Source: a virus. From it: DNA of 64,000 bases. The position numbers and the translations under genes were made by a program. The notes under the pieces were generated by a model, which had not been told where the DNA came from, did no database searches, and worked only from the letters and a program-made list of their open reading frames with translations. The stretch is from IMG/VR virus record IMGVR_UViG_3300021519_001244, positions 1 through 64,000 of that record; one strand, given 5' to 3'. Positions 57,038-64,000 of the stretch are shown piece by piece; position 1 is the first letter of the stretch, and each line of letters starts with the position of its first letter.

Positions 57038-57712
57038 ATGACCTTACCAGTAAGCGGAGCAATTAGCCTTAGCCAAGTTTCAGTTGAAGTAGGACAAGCA
57101 TCTACTTATTCTGCATCATTAAACTGGGTTAAATCTATAACCAAAGATAGTGTTAGCAATATGAATGCATTGCATGGTCGTTCGTACTATCAAAGTTCCA
57201 TGGATGGCAACTGTAACAATGGTAATTGCGACTCAGCTGTTGGCGGCGGCAATATAAATTGTGTAAATTGTAGTTTAACTACAGTTAATTGTGCAAATTG
57301 CGACGCCCAATCATGGTTGCAAGCTGGTACAAACTGCGCCTGTACTTATAACTGCGATCAGCACACAGATCAAGCGTACAACTGTAACTGCAATTGTAAT
57401 TGTAATTGTGCATGTTTTTGGTCTGATGATACGCTTAAAGATCGCCAAGGCGAAATTGTTAATGCGTTGGATATCATTTGCGAATTAACAGGGTTTTATT
57501 ATACTGGTAATAATAAAGCAAGACAACTTGGCCTAAATCCAAAACTTGATGTTGGAGTTAGTGCCCAAGATATAGAACGAGTGTTCCCTGTGGCGGCTGG
57601 CGACCCATTACCGGGAAGTGGTGTAAAAACTGTACGATATGAACGTTTAGTTCCGTTACTGCTCGAAGCTGTAAAATCATTAAATCAAAAAATTGATCAA
57701 CTCAAAAAATAA
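57038..57712 (+). CDS. Asn-Cys-rich virion protein with S74 chaperone-like end
   Basis: 224 aa. The N-terminus (MTLPVSGAISLSQVSVEVGQ) is of phage tail-fibre or baseplate type. Residues 58-126 contain 15 cysteines, 13 of them directly preceded by Asn, ending in NCNCNCNCNCAC (115-126). Residues 128-224 are an intramolecular chaperone-like S74 domain (SDDTLKDRQGEIVNALDII...VGVSAQDIERVFP), usually auto-cleaved after trimer formation. The Cys-rich part is a plausible substrate for the radical SAM enzyme encoded nine bases downstream. Such Asn-Cys density is not explained by ordinary fibre folding. Confidence 0.82.
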   Translation: MTLPVSGAISLSQVSVEVGQASTYSASLNWVKSITKDSVSNMNALHGRSYYQSSMDGNCNNGNCDSAVGGGNINCVNCSLTTVNCANCDAQSWLQAGTNCACTYNCDQHTDQAYNCNCNCNCNCACFWSDDTLKDRQGEIVNALDIICELTGFYYTGNNKARQLGLNPKLDVGVSAQDIERVFPVAAGDPLPGSGVKTVRYERLVPLLLEAVKSLNQKIDQLKK

Positions 57713-57720
57713 GGCCCAAT

Positions 57721-59166
57721 ATGCTGTTTGAAGTTCATGCTGAACGAAACTCTGAAGACAAAAAAATATTTTATTATGATAACGAAACAAATACGTTGTC
57801 TGATGCTAACAATAATATATTCGAATACCCCGTTGAACAAATTATAAACAAAGAACTTGATATTGTAACTAGAGCATTTTCTAAAGAAGATCCGTTACGT
57901 AAGTCCACTAAAATTAGTACGTTAAAGATTCAAATGGGTTTGTCTTGCAATTATTCGTGCGACTATTGTTCGCAAAAGTTTGTTGAACGGCCTCCAGAAA
58001 CAAATAGAAAAGACATTGATGATTTCTTGGCAAAATTGGAAGTGTTGGAATTTAACGAAGCCACTGGATTAAAGATTGAATTTTGGGGAGGTGAGCCATT
58101 TGTATATTGGAAAACTCTCAAACCATTGGCTGAAGCGTTAGTTGAAAAATTTAGCACATGGAAAACAAAGCCGAGACTAAGTGTCATAACAAACGGATCG
58201 TTGTTAACCAGAGAAATTTGCTCGTGGTTGTACTATATGGGATTCAGTGTAGGCATTAGTCACGACGGGCCGGGGCAAAGTGTACGTGGACCTGATCCTT
58301 TCTTAGATCCTGAGAAGAAAAAAATAGTATTAGAGTTTTATAACATTATGCGACAAGTTAATCGCATAAGTTTTAACTCAATGTTGAATAATAAAAATAC
58401 CAGTCGAAAAGCCGTATACGAGTGGTTTGTAGAGTTTACCGGAGACCCAAACGTTGTTGTCGGGGAAGGCTCAATTGTTGATGCATATGACGAAGACGGG
58501 TCAAATAGTTCACTAGATACACTAAACGAACATTTTGCATACAGACAGTTATCATTTAATGATATGTATTCTACAAATGGCCAAATTGGGTTTATAAATA
58601 TCAAAGACAAAGTCAATGGGTTTGTGCGTAGCGTATTGACGCACAAAAAATCAGAAGGGCTAGGCCAGAAGTGCGGCATGGACGATGAGCATACTATTGC
58701 CATAGATCTTAAGGGCAATGTTGTCACTTGCCAAAATGTTAGTGTAATGGAAACCAGTAAGAATGGTGAAAGCCACCTAGGTGGCAACTTAGCTGAGTAT
58801 GATGCAGTAGAACTTAAATCTGTTACGCATTGGAAAAATAGAGCAAACTGTTCTGGTTGTCCAGTACTGCATCTGTGCAAAGGCGCATGTATGTATCTAG
58901 ACGGCAAGTACTGGGACATCACTTGTAATAATGCTTACTCCGACAACATTCCATTATTTGCCTTGGGCTTTGAAAAAATTACCGGATACATTCCAACACT
59001 AATTAAAGGTGACGGACTTCCGCTAGAGCGCCAAGATATATGGGGTACCATATATGAGCATAAAGAAAAAGCTAAAAAGAAACTGATACCCATTAAAGTT
59101 GTAAATGAAAAGATTGCTGTCATTGACGACGTGGAAGTATACGGGCAGTCAAGAATAGGAGAATAA
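57721..59166 (+). CDS. SPASM-domain radical SAM enzyme (peptide-modifying type)
   Basis: 481 aa. CxxxCxxC at Cys76, Cys80 and Cys83 (CNYSCDYC) binds the radical SAM cluster; FWGGEPF follows. The C-terminal SPASM part (about residues 320-410) has cysteines in KCGMDD, VVTCQN and CSGCPVLHLCKGAC plus TCNNAY, the sites for auxiliary iron-sulphur clusters. This is the plan of enzymes that make thioether or carbon links in peptides and of sulfatase-maturing enzymes. Residues 1-65 could be a recognition domain. With the Asn-Cys protein next door, crosslinking or modification at Cys or Asn is the leading hypothesis. Confidence 0.85.
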   Translation: MLFEVHAERNSEDKKIFYYDNETNTLSDANNNIFEYPVEQIINKELDIVTRAFSKEDPLRKSTKISTLKIQMGLSCNYSCDYCSQKFVERPPETNRKDIDDFLAKLEVLEFNEATGLKIEFWGGEPFVYWKTLKPLAEALVEKFSTWKTKPRLSVITNGSLLTREICSWLYYMGFSVGISHDGPGQSVRGPDPFLDPEKKKIVLEFYNIMRQVNRISFNSMLNNKNTSRKAVYEWFVEFTGDPNVVVGEGSIVDAYDEDGSNSSLDTLNEHFAYRQLSFNDMYSTNGQIGFINIKDKVNGFVRSVLTHKKSEGLGQKCGMDDEHTIAIDLKGNVVTCQNVSVMETSKNGESHLGGNLAEYDAVELKSVTHWKNRANCSGCPVLHLCKGACMYLDGKYWDITCNNAYSDNIPLFALGFEKITGYIPTLIKGDGLPLERQDIWGTIYEHKEKAKKKLIPIKVVNEKIAVIDDVEVYGQSRIGE

Positions 59167-59168
59167 CA

Positions 59169-59822
59169 ATGTGGACCACAACGTTAAAATTAGAAGAATT
59201 TATAAACACATCTAAGAAACATGCCGAGATAGTTAATATTACTGCACAGGCGCCCACAGACTTAATGTTGGCCCAAATTTCTGATGCGTATACTTTTGCC
59301 GAGATCCCGACACATTTTACATTTACCGTCAAAGACTCCGATGGAGTATCACGTGAATTAAGCATACTAGTTCCAAGTGAGGTTTGGCAAAAGATGGAAA
59401 TACCCGTTACGGAATTAGTCAAGGCCGCTAATAGATTTAAAGTTGCCCCAATTATATACACACATTTTATAAGACCCGATATCGTTGATGGTTGTGAATT
59501 ATATGGATGCCTTATTAATCCAATGCTCGCCCCTCCGGAGCCACTTGCAAAATTACTCAATGAACTAAAAGTTTTACCCCGTGTTATAGATGCAAAAGCC
59601 TTTAATATAGTGGACCCGGCTCAGTTAGCGGCTGCTGGGTGTAATGAGGCTGTGCGAATTTTCCTTGAACTGGATATTATTACCGAAGCCAGGCTAGATC
59701 AATACGATGATAGTATATTTGATCGTCATGATTTCTTAGTTCCAAGTATTGGTTATATGAGCGAAGAAGCGCACGAGCATATTATTAATACCGCAAAAGA
59801 ATATTTAAATAATATAAAATAA
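59169..59822 (+). CDS. hypothetical protein of the modification cluster, 217 aa
   Basis: GGAG about seven bases before the ATG, which follows the radical SAM stop directly. The sequence (ITAQAPTDLMLAQISDAYTFAEIPTHFTFTVKDSDGVSRELSIL...) is mixed alpha/beta with no recognised domain. Its position suggests a chaperone, substrate-binding or second substrate protein for the cluster. Overlap with the next gene is nearly zero. Confidence 0.6.
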   Translation: MWTTTLKLEEFINTSKKHAEIVNITAQAPTDLMLAQISDAYTFAEIPTHFTFTVKDSDGVSRELSILVPSEVWQKMEIPVTELVKAANRFKVAPIIYTHFIRPDIVDGCELYGCLINPMLAPPEPLAKLLNELKVLPRVIDAKAFNIVDPAQLAAAGCNEAVRIFLELDIITEARLDQYDDSIFDRHDFLVPSIGYMSEEAHEHIINTAKEYLNNIK

Positions 59823-60449
59823 ATGATCAAACAGTTAAACAATTTGTTTAGCACACCGTTTTGGACCTTTGACTTTCATAAAGACAATCCACAATTGGCT
59901 AAAACCGTCCAGATGGATGGACTTACCTTTAGTAAATATGTTACAGACAAAAAAGCCAAAAACGAAACACCTACAAATATTCGTTATGATTTCTTTAATC
60001 ACATTGGGTACGGTATCAGTGGACTACGCGAGAACACAACAAACGCAATAATCGAAGTTGCAAAAGATCAACAGTGGACAGACTACACAGTTGATATACG
60101 TGCCAGACAAAATGTAATTTTCCCGGGACAATGCGATACCCCTCATCATCATCAAGGATTAGATTTAATTGGTGTGTATTACGTTACTGTTCCAGAAAAT
60201 AGTGGTGACATATTGTTATTTGAAACCAGGGGCAGTATTAACCGTTTATGGGAAGATCCAATGGTAACTCCCGATTCGATGGGCCGCACAGGCAGAGTTT
60301 ATTACAGGCATAAGCCACAAGTTGGTACATTGATAATGTTCCCTAGTTATCTATTCCATGCAGTTGAAACAAATTTAAGCAACGAAAATAGAATTTCTAT
60401 TGTGATGGATATACGGATAAACAAGGAATACGACGACGTATATGTTTAA
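59823..60449 (+). CDS. 2OG-Fe(II) oxygenase, TIGR02466-like
   Basis: 208 aa. Iron ligands: HHH at residues 108-110 (CDTPHHHQGLDLIGVYYV), His179 (FPSYLFHAVE) and Arg190 for 2-oxoglutarate (NRISIVMDIRI). This is the pattern of the putative 2OG-Fe(II) oxygenase family with PHxHxGxxLSGVYY. It could hydroxylate amino acids in the virion protein. No ribosome site is obvious; likely coupled translation with the preceding gene. Overlaps the halogenase by 8 bases. Confidence 0.78.
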   Translation: MIKQLNNLFSTPFWTFDFHKDNPQLAKTVQMDGLTFSKYVTDKKAKNETPTNIRYDFFNHIGYGISGLRENTTNAIIEVAKDQQWTDYTVDIRARQNVIFPGQCDTPHHHQGLDLIGVYYVTVPENSGDILLFETRGSINRLWEDPMVTPDSMGRTGRVYYRHKPQVGTLIMFPSYLFHAVETNLSNENRISIVMDIRINKEYDDVYV

Positions 60450-61596
60450 ATATGTAATAGTCGGGGGCGGAACTGCAGGTTGGTTAACTGCGCTATTTGT
60501 CAAAGAAAAATTCCCATACAGCGACGTCACAGTAATAGCAAGCTCTGAAATTGGCATACTTGGTGCTGGTGAAGGGACTACCCCACCGTTCATAAACTTT
60601 TTAGCAAAAATAAAAATTAACCCAGACGAAATTATATCCAACTGCCTTGGTACAGTAAAGACTGGCATTAAGTTTACTAACTGGTGTGGCGACACCAAAC
60701 ACTATTATCACAACTTCTTAGCCGACACACGGCAAGGAGACTCGGCTCTGCACTTTGATGCAAACTTGTTGGCAAAGTATTTGCAAACAGTTGGAATTAA
60801 ACGTGGTATTAAACTAGTTGATAACGAAGTAACTGATGTATGTGCCGACTCCAATAACAATATAACAAGTCTTATACTTAAAGATAAAACGTCTATAGAC
60901 CTAGACTTTGTATTTGATTGCTCGGGCTTTCGACGATTAATAATTGGCAAGCATTATAACGCTAAATGGACATCGTACAAAAAAATATTACCCGTCGACC
61001 GTGCTATGCCATTCTTTCTTCAAAACGATAATACCAACCTTCCTGTATATACAGAAGCGATAGCACTTAGACATGGATGGATGTGGAAGATACCAGTACA
61101 AGGAAGATACGGATGTGGTTACGTGTTTGATAGCGGTCGTGCCACAGACAGCGAAATTAAAGAAGAAATAGAAGAACATCTAGGACACGAGATTGTTAGT
61201 CCACGTATGTTTAGTTTTGATGCTGGATGCTTTGAAGATACCTGGATTAACAATTGCGTGGCAATTGGATTAAGTTCGGGATTTTCAGAACCACTTGAAG
61301 CCACTAGCATATGGGTACAAACAACTAGTCTGACTTTCTTGCTTAAAAATATCAACGGAATAATACTAACAGACACTGATGCAAAGCGTAGATACAACGA
61401 TGCTGTAAAAACTATGAATTTAGAAATAGCAAAATTTTTACATTTTCATTATCTAACTAACAGACAGGATAGTGATTTCTGGAGAAGTTTTGAAGTACCA
61501 AATGTATTTAATATGCATAGCAGCGGAGAACTACTCACGTTTGCAGAATACAATTGGGAAACAATACAAAAAGGGATTGGATATGGTAACCGTTGA
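60442..61596 (+). CDS. flavin-dependent (tryptophan-type) halogenase
   Basis: 384 aa. FAD motif VGGGTAGWL at residues 7-15; GEGTTP follows; Lys73 in GTVKTGIKFTNW aligns with the catalytic Lys of tryptophan halogenases; WMWKIP near residue 212 is the WxWxIP motif that blocks monooxygenase activity. FEPLEATSIW occurs near the C-terminal third. Length is shorter than tryptophan halogenases (about 520 aa), so the substrate may be large, such as a protein side chain. Phage halogenases have been described for cyanophages. It would chlorinate or brominate an aromatic ring. Confidence 0.88.
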   Translation: MFKYVIVGGGTAGWLTALFVKEKFPYSDVTVIASSEIGILGAGEGTTPPFINFLAKIKINPDEIISNCLGTVKTGIKFTNWCGDTKHYYHNFLADTRQGDSALHFDANLLAKYLQTVGIKRGIKLVDNEVTDVCADSNNNITSLILKDKTSIDLDFVFDCSGFRRLIIGKHYNAKWTSYKKILPVDRAMPFFLQNDNTNLPVYTEAIALRHGWMWKIPVQGRYGCGYVFDSGRATDSEIKEEIEEHLGHEIVSPRMFSFDAGCFEDTWINNCVAIGLSSGFSEPLEATSIWVQTTSLTFLLKNINGIILTDTDAKRRYNDAVKTMNLEIAKFLHFHYLTNRQDSDFWRSFEVPNVFNMHSSGELLTFAEYNWETIQKGIGYGNR

Positions 61597-62209
61597 TGCG
61601 TTTGGACATTGTATAGTTTTATCACATTGTGATAATAGTGACTACTATATCAACGATGATGTTATATCCGCAGTAGATAAAATTTTTGCATTACCCGAAG
61701 TACAGAATAGAGAGCGCGGCGCAGACTGGGATAGCCACCATGGAGAAGGCGAAACATCTGAGGTTAATCCTTATCTTGGACCAGCACATATACCGGGTGC
61801 AAGTAAGTTAGTACAATGGATTAAGTCCAGTTGTATTCGTGCATTGTCCGCATACAATATTACAGGAAACGACGTTGAAATCACGCGGTCTTGGATGAAT
61901 CGAATGAACCAAGGTAGCCAAGGTAGATGTCATATACATACAGGAAAGGATATTTTAGGCCTAGAAGAATCACCGGACCTTGTTGCTATTTTTTATGTAA
62001 ACAACCCAGACAACGGGTCAAAGTTAGTAATAGTCAAAGATGGTATCGCTGGTACATTGCCATCGGATATGCCAGAATCAGACAAAATATACATAACGCC
62101 ATCAACCGGAGATTTAATCATACATCGCCCAGATGTATGGCATGCTGTCAGTGAGCATAAAAATCCGGACCCTAGAATTTGTTTTGTGTTCCAATTACGC
62201 AAAATATGA
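61583..62209 (+). CDS. 2OG-Fe(II) oxygenase-like protein, second copy
   Basis: 208 aa from 61583, which overlaps the halogenase by 14 bases; an upstream in-frame ATG at 61472 would overlap by more than 100 bases and adds non-homologous residues. The iron pattern is HIH at 117-119 (GRCHIHTG), then His187 (RPDVWHAVS) and Arg198 (PRICFVFQL), the same superfamily as 59823. The start ([16 protein letters not shown]) is divergent. Could act on a second site of the same substrate. Confidence 0.72.
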   Translation: MVTVDAFGHCIVLSHCDNSDYYINDDVISAVDKIFALPEVQNRERGADWDSHHGEGETSEVNPYLGPAHIPGASKLVQWIKSSCIRALSAYNITGNDVEITRSWMNRMNQGSQGRCHIHTGKDILGLEESPDLVAIFYVNNPDNGSKLVIVKDGIAGTLPSDMPESDKIYITPSTGDLIIHRPDVWHAVSEHKNPDPRICFVFQLRKI

Positions 62210-62248
62210 GTCTGGGCAGATTAAATTTGACTATATTAGGGTATTATC

Positions 62249-62268
62249 GTATACTATACCAAGTATAC
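62249..62268 (+). promoter_or_regulatory. inverted repeat upstream of cold-shock gene
   Basis: GTATACT (62249-62255) and AGTATAC (62262-62268) form a perfect 7-bp pair with a six-base gap. A TTAAATAC box lies just after at 62271-62278. Possible operator. Confidence 0.42.
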
Positions 62269-62306
62269 AGTTAAATACTATTTTAAAAGAAGGAAGTACA
62301 GTAATT

Positions 62307-62510
62307 ATGGCAACAGGTAAAGTTAAGTGGTTTAATGATGCAAAAGGTTTTGGATTTATTACACCTGATGGTGGTGGTGAAGATTTGTTTGCACATTTCT
62401 CAGCAATCAACAGCAGTGGATTTAAGTCACTGAAAGAAAATCAGCAAGTTACGTTTGATGTAACACAAGGCCCAAAAGGCAAACAAGCGTCAAATATTCA
62501 ACCTCAGTAA
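62307..62510 (+). CDS. CspA-type cold-shock protein
   Basis: 67 aa with RNP1 KGFGFI and RNP2 DLFAHF, the canonical single-stranded nucleic-acid-binding motifs. Starts [14 protein letters not shown]. Binds RNA and melts structure. In phages it may help translation or protect phage RNAs; here it is next to tmRNA. AAGGAAG ribosome site. The start at 62307 is preferred because homology begins there. Confidence 0.92.
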   Translation: MATGKVKWFNDAKGFGFITPDGGGEDLFAHFSAINSSGFKSLKENQQVTFDVTQGPKGKQASNIQPQ

Positions 62511-62520
62511 GGTTGTAAAG

Positions 62521-62866
62521 AATTGTTGTAATTCCTTCGTAGTGAAGGCATCTTGGACGCGGGGGCAGTACCCGCCCAGTCCACCAGAGAGTATATTATG
62601 ATGTAATCTGAAGCCCAAACTAATCAAAATCGATAGATTATGATGAGGGCGGAACTTGTGTGTTGATAGCCTAACGGCAGGAGCCAAGATAATATACTCC
62701 CTAATGGGCTGGAAATAGTTTCGACAGGGTGAGATAGCGAAAGAGGCAACACAGTAGGCGATGACTGTAAATCAAGCAAAATTATAACTGCAAACGATGA
62801 GTTATTCGCTTTAGCCGCTTAATACCGGCTTGCTGAGGTAGGGATACCAATAAACAGAAACTTCCA
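62521..62866 (+). ncRNA. ssrA: circularly permuted two-piece tmRNA
   Basis: The acceptor part comes first: GGACGCGGG, a T-arm with CCCGC, then CCAGTCC-A-CCA ending at 62586. After an intervening segment (62587-62705) the coding part starts GGGCTGG at 62706. GGGCTGG and CCAGTCC form a 7-bp acceptor stem with a G-U at position 3, the alanine identity pair. The reading frame GCA AAC GAT GAG TTA TTC GCT TTA GCC GCT TAA (62790-62822) encodes the tag ANDELFALAA. Arms GAGTATATTAT and ATAATATACTC close the intervening segment and may guide processing. The loop GGCAGTA replaces the usual TTCRA. Permuted tmRNAs are known in some alpha- and betaproteobacteria and cyanobacteria; a phage copy is notable. 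Confidence 0.9.
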
Positions 62867-62894
62867 GAAAGCCCACTTTGGTGGGCTTTCTTTT
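62867..62894 (+). terminator. intrinsic terminator after tmRNA
   Basis: GAAAGCCCAC and GTGGGCTTTC form a 10-bp stem with a TTTG loop, then a T run. Core identical to the terminator at 56944-56968. Confidence 0.9.
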
Positions 62895-62910
62895 GTCAGT
62901 AAAATAATTG

Positions 62911-62919
62911 TATTAAATA
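62911..62919 (+). promoter_or_regulatory. late-like box, ATG at +1
   Basis: TATTAAATA ends six bases before the ATG at 62925. No ribosome site. Same exact spacing as 12063-12070 and 15395-15402. Confidence 0.5.
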
Positions 62920-62924
62920 CTTAC

Positions 62925-63854
62925 ATGGATATTCAACAATACTTTGTAGACAACCAAGATAAACTTGATGTAGATTTTATAAATGCCACCTTAGATAAAA
63001 AGATTGAATGGCTTAATTTTCTGAAAGAATCTGCAGCAATTGATTTATCTCTAGGACATATTATACAGCATAACCACACAGCACGATTAACAATTGAGTT
63101 GGTAAGTCCAGATCTTACTAAAGAATATTTACACGCACATCCATATAGTCAACTATTTGGCACCAGTAGCGTAATTAAACTTGATGATACTTGCCAAATT
63201 GATAATAACACATTATCTGGTGAAAAATTATTTGTTAGCGGGATTGACAGAGCTGGATATCATGTTTTTTGGATGAATCATAATAATAAACAACAAATTG
63301 CCTTTGTTAAAGACCATGCCAATGGCGTATCGCACAATATGAATTATGTACCAATTGGCATGGAAGGCACTACCACAGGACATCTAGTTTTTGATAACGT
63401 AACAGATTTCCAGTTGCTGACTACTACAGCAGATGAACGATTGGCAAAAAGGTTATTTTTTCATAATATTGGATTCAATACGGTCAATCTTGGATTATGT
63501 CGAGCATTACTAGTAGACCTGTTCTTGTTTGTAGAATCAAAAAATATTCCGTTTGAGTTTGAAACTAAAGCCCTAACCCATTCATTGAATGTATATGCAG
63601 ATTTATGGGAATCAAATTTGTATTGTTTACAAACCAACGGGTTTGATAATTATCAATTAAAAAAGATAGCAACAACGTATTCTGAAGGCAAGCGGGTATT
63701 AATGTCAATAATTGAAAAATACTTAATGCTAGGCGACAGCCGTTATACCCAGTATGGGATTGATAGCCAACGGTTTCGTGATGCATTAATCTACGTATCA
63801 CACCGCACTAATTTTTACAATTCGCTGTCTACTGTATATAAACAGGGAAAATAA
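62925..63854 (+). CDS. hypothetical protein, weak acyl-CoA-dehydrogenase resemblance
   Basis: 309 aa. Possible relation to acyl-CoA dehydrogenases: an N-terminal helical part (AIDLSLGHIIQHNHTARL), a beta part with VKDHANGVSHNMNYVPIGMEGTTTGHLVFDNV and a C-terminal helical bundle (LAKRLFFHNIGFNTVNLGLCRALL). Key FAD-binding residues are not clear. Appears leaderless. It could be a catalytically changed member. Low confidence in function. Confidence 0.5.
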   Translation: MDIQQYFVDNQDKLDVDFINATLDKKIEWLNFLKESAAIDLSLGHIIQHNHTARLTIELVSPDLTKEYLHAHPYSQLFGTSSVIKLDDTCQIDNNTLSGEKLFVSGIDRAGYHVFWMNHNNKQQIAFVKDHANGVSHNMNYVPIGMEGTTTGHLVFDNVTDFQLLTTTADERLAKRLFFHNIGFNTVNLGLCRALLVDLFLFVESKNIPFEFETKALTHSLNVYADLWESNLYCLQTNGFDNYQLKKIATTYSEGKRVLMSIIEKYLMLGDSRYTQYGIDSQRFRDALIYVSHRTNFYNSLSTVYKQGK

Positions 63855-63883
63855 CACCTTATTGCTGGTAAATTCTCTTTAAG

Positions 63884-63969
63884 AATCAACGACTTACGTA
63901 GCCTATATTTCGGTTGTCCAATAAATCCATTTCCTGTATAATATACACTTACACTAGCGAAACGGAGAC
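63884..63969 (+). promoter_or_regulatory. early sigma70-type promoter cassette, copy 3 of class A long module
   Basis: TTGTCC (63914-63919), 17-base spacer, TATAAT (63937-63942), ACGGAGA ribosome site. The block nearly repeats 1539-1624. It drives a gene of the same paralogous family seen at the left edge. Confidence 0.8.
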
Positions 63970-63974
63970 AGCAA

Positions 63975-64000
63975 ATGAACAAGAAAATTCAAAGATTACA
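63975..64000 (+). CDS. 5' end of FAELIVxEC family gene, partial
   Basis: ATG at 63975 begins MNKKIQRL, the N-terminal pattern of the family at 196, 448 and 896. The rest is outside the window. Same promoter as copy 1, so the early module and family recur. Confidence 0.5.

Noticed and set aside
61472-61582. Upstream start for the second oxygenase
   Set aside because: It would overlap the halogenase by 125 bases, and the extra residues are the shadow of the halogenase C-terminus.
1-64000. The window being an ordinary bacterial chromosome because of curli, PstS, cyclase and desaturase genes
   Set aside because: Fibre proteins, S74 domain, bS21, UvsE, RNA ligase, packaging-type leaders, late boxes and dense small overlapping genes are spread across the window on both sides of the bacterial-like block. 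Not fully excluded, since no capsid or terminase gene is seen.
1-64000. CRISPR arrays, tRNA genes and insertion sequences
   Set aside because: No spaced direct repeats of CRISPR type, no cloverleaf with a normal T-loop outside the tmRNA, and no transposase frames or terminal inverted repeats were found by eye.

Overview
The window looks like part of a large, T4-like (myovirus-type) phage genome from a freshwater betaproteobacterial host. Phage evidence: virion fibre proteins (a repetitive 869-aa fibre and a protein ending in an S74 chaperone-like domain), a run of proteins with a capsid-targeting-like N-terminus M(K/R)AxE(F/I)xTE(A/G), RNA ligase, UvsE, phage bS21, SprT, ClpP, many short tightly packed genes, T4-late-like boxes (TAAATA) and strong early sigma70 promoters. 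Host evidence is weaker: a TorF-type porin, an entericidin-like lipoprotein and curli-type proteins suggest Betaproteobacteria. No terminase, capsid or polymerase gene is present, so the phage assignment is inferred.

Layout. 1-3.8 kb: small early genes, including a tandem paralogous family that recurs at the right edge, and an RNA ligase. 3.8-12.3 kb: radical SAM enzyme, small partner, acetyltransferase, large fibre, sedolisin protease, membrane protein, bS21. 12.4-15.7 kb: Hsp20, ClpS, nucleotidyltransferase, PurD-like enzyme (minus strand), exonuclease. 15.7-26.7 kb: a bacterial-looking outer-membrane block with CsgF, CsgG, two curlin-repeat proteins, a FecR protein, a beta-barrel protein, PstS and a CHASE2-adenylate cyclase. 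26.8-30 kb: minus-strand desaturase, small membrane proteins and a glycosyltransferase-like protein. 30-36.8 kb: sugar dehydrogenase, oxygenase, amidinotransferase, fibre protein, UvsE, second glycosyltransferase-like protein. 37-43.6 kb: small early genes, lipoproteins, SprT, three minus-strand genes, ClpP. 43.8-51.5 kb: putative packaged/injected proteins. 51.5-55.3 kb: small early genes with near-identical promoters. 55.3-56.2 kb: a large structured RNA. 56.2-62.2 kb: porin, then a cluster of Asn-Cys-rich virion protein, SPASM radical SAM enzyme, two oxygenases and a flavin halogenase. 62.3-63.9 kb: cold-shock protein, a permuted two-piece tmRNA, and an unknown protein.

Main points. (1) The 57.0-62.2 kb cluster looks like a pathway modifying an Asn-Cys-rich virion protein. 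(2) The tmRNA is circularly permuted and carries the tag ANDELFALAA. (3) A roughly 0.85-kb structured RNA contains a perfect 22-bp long-range helix. (4) Many genes appear to be transcribed leaderless, with the promoter -10 or late box ending 5-8 nt before the ATG. (5) A block of proteins shares probable prohead-protease sites. (6) The phage carries a curli-type secretion set. ClpP, ClpS, Hsp20 and tmRNA together suggest the phage manages protein quality control during infection.
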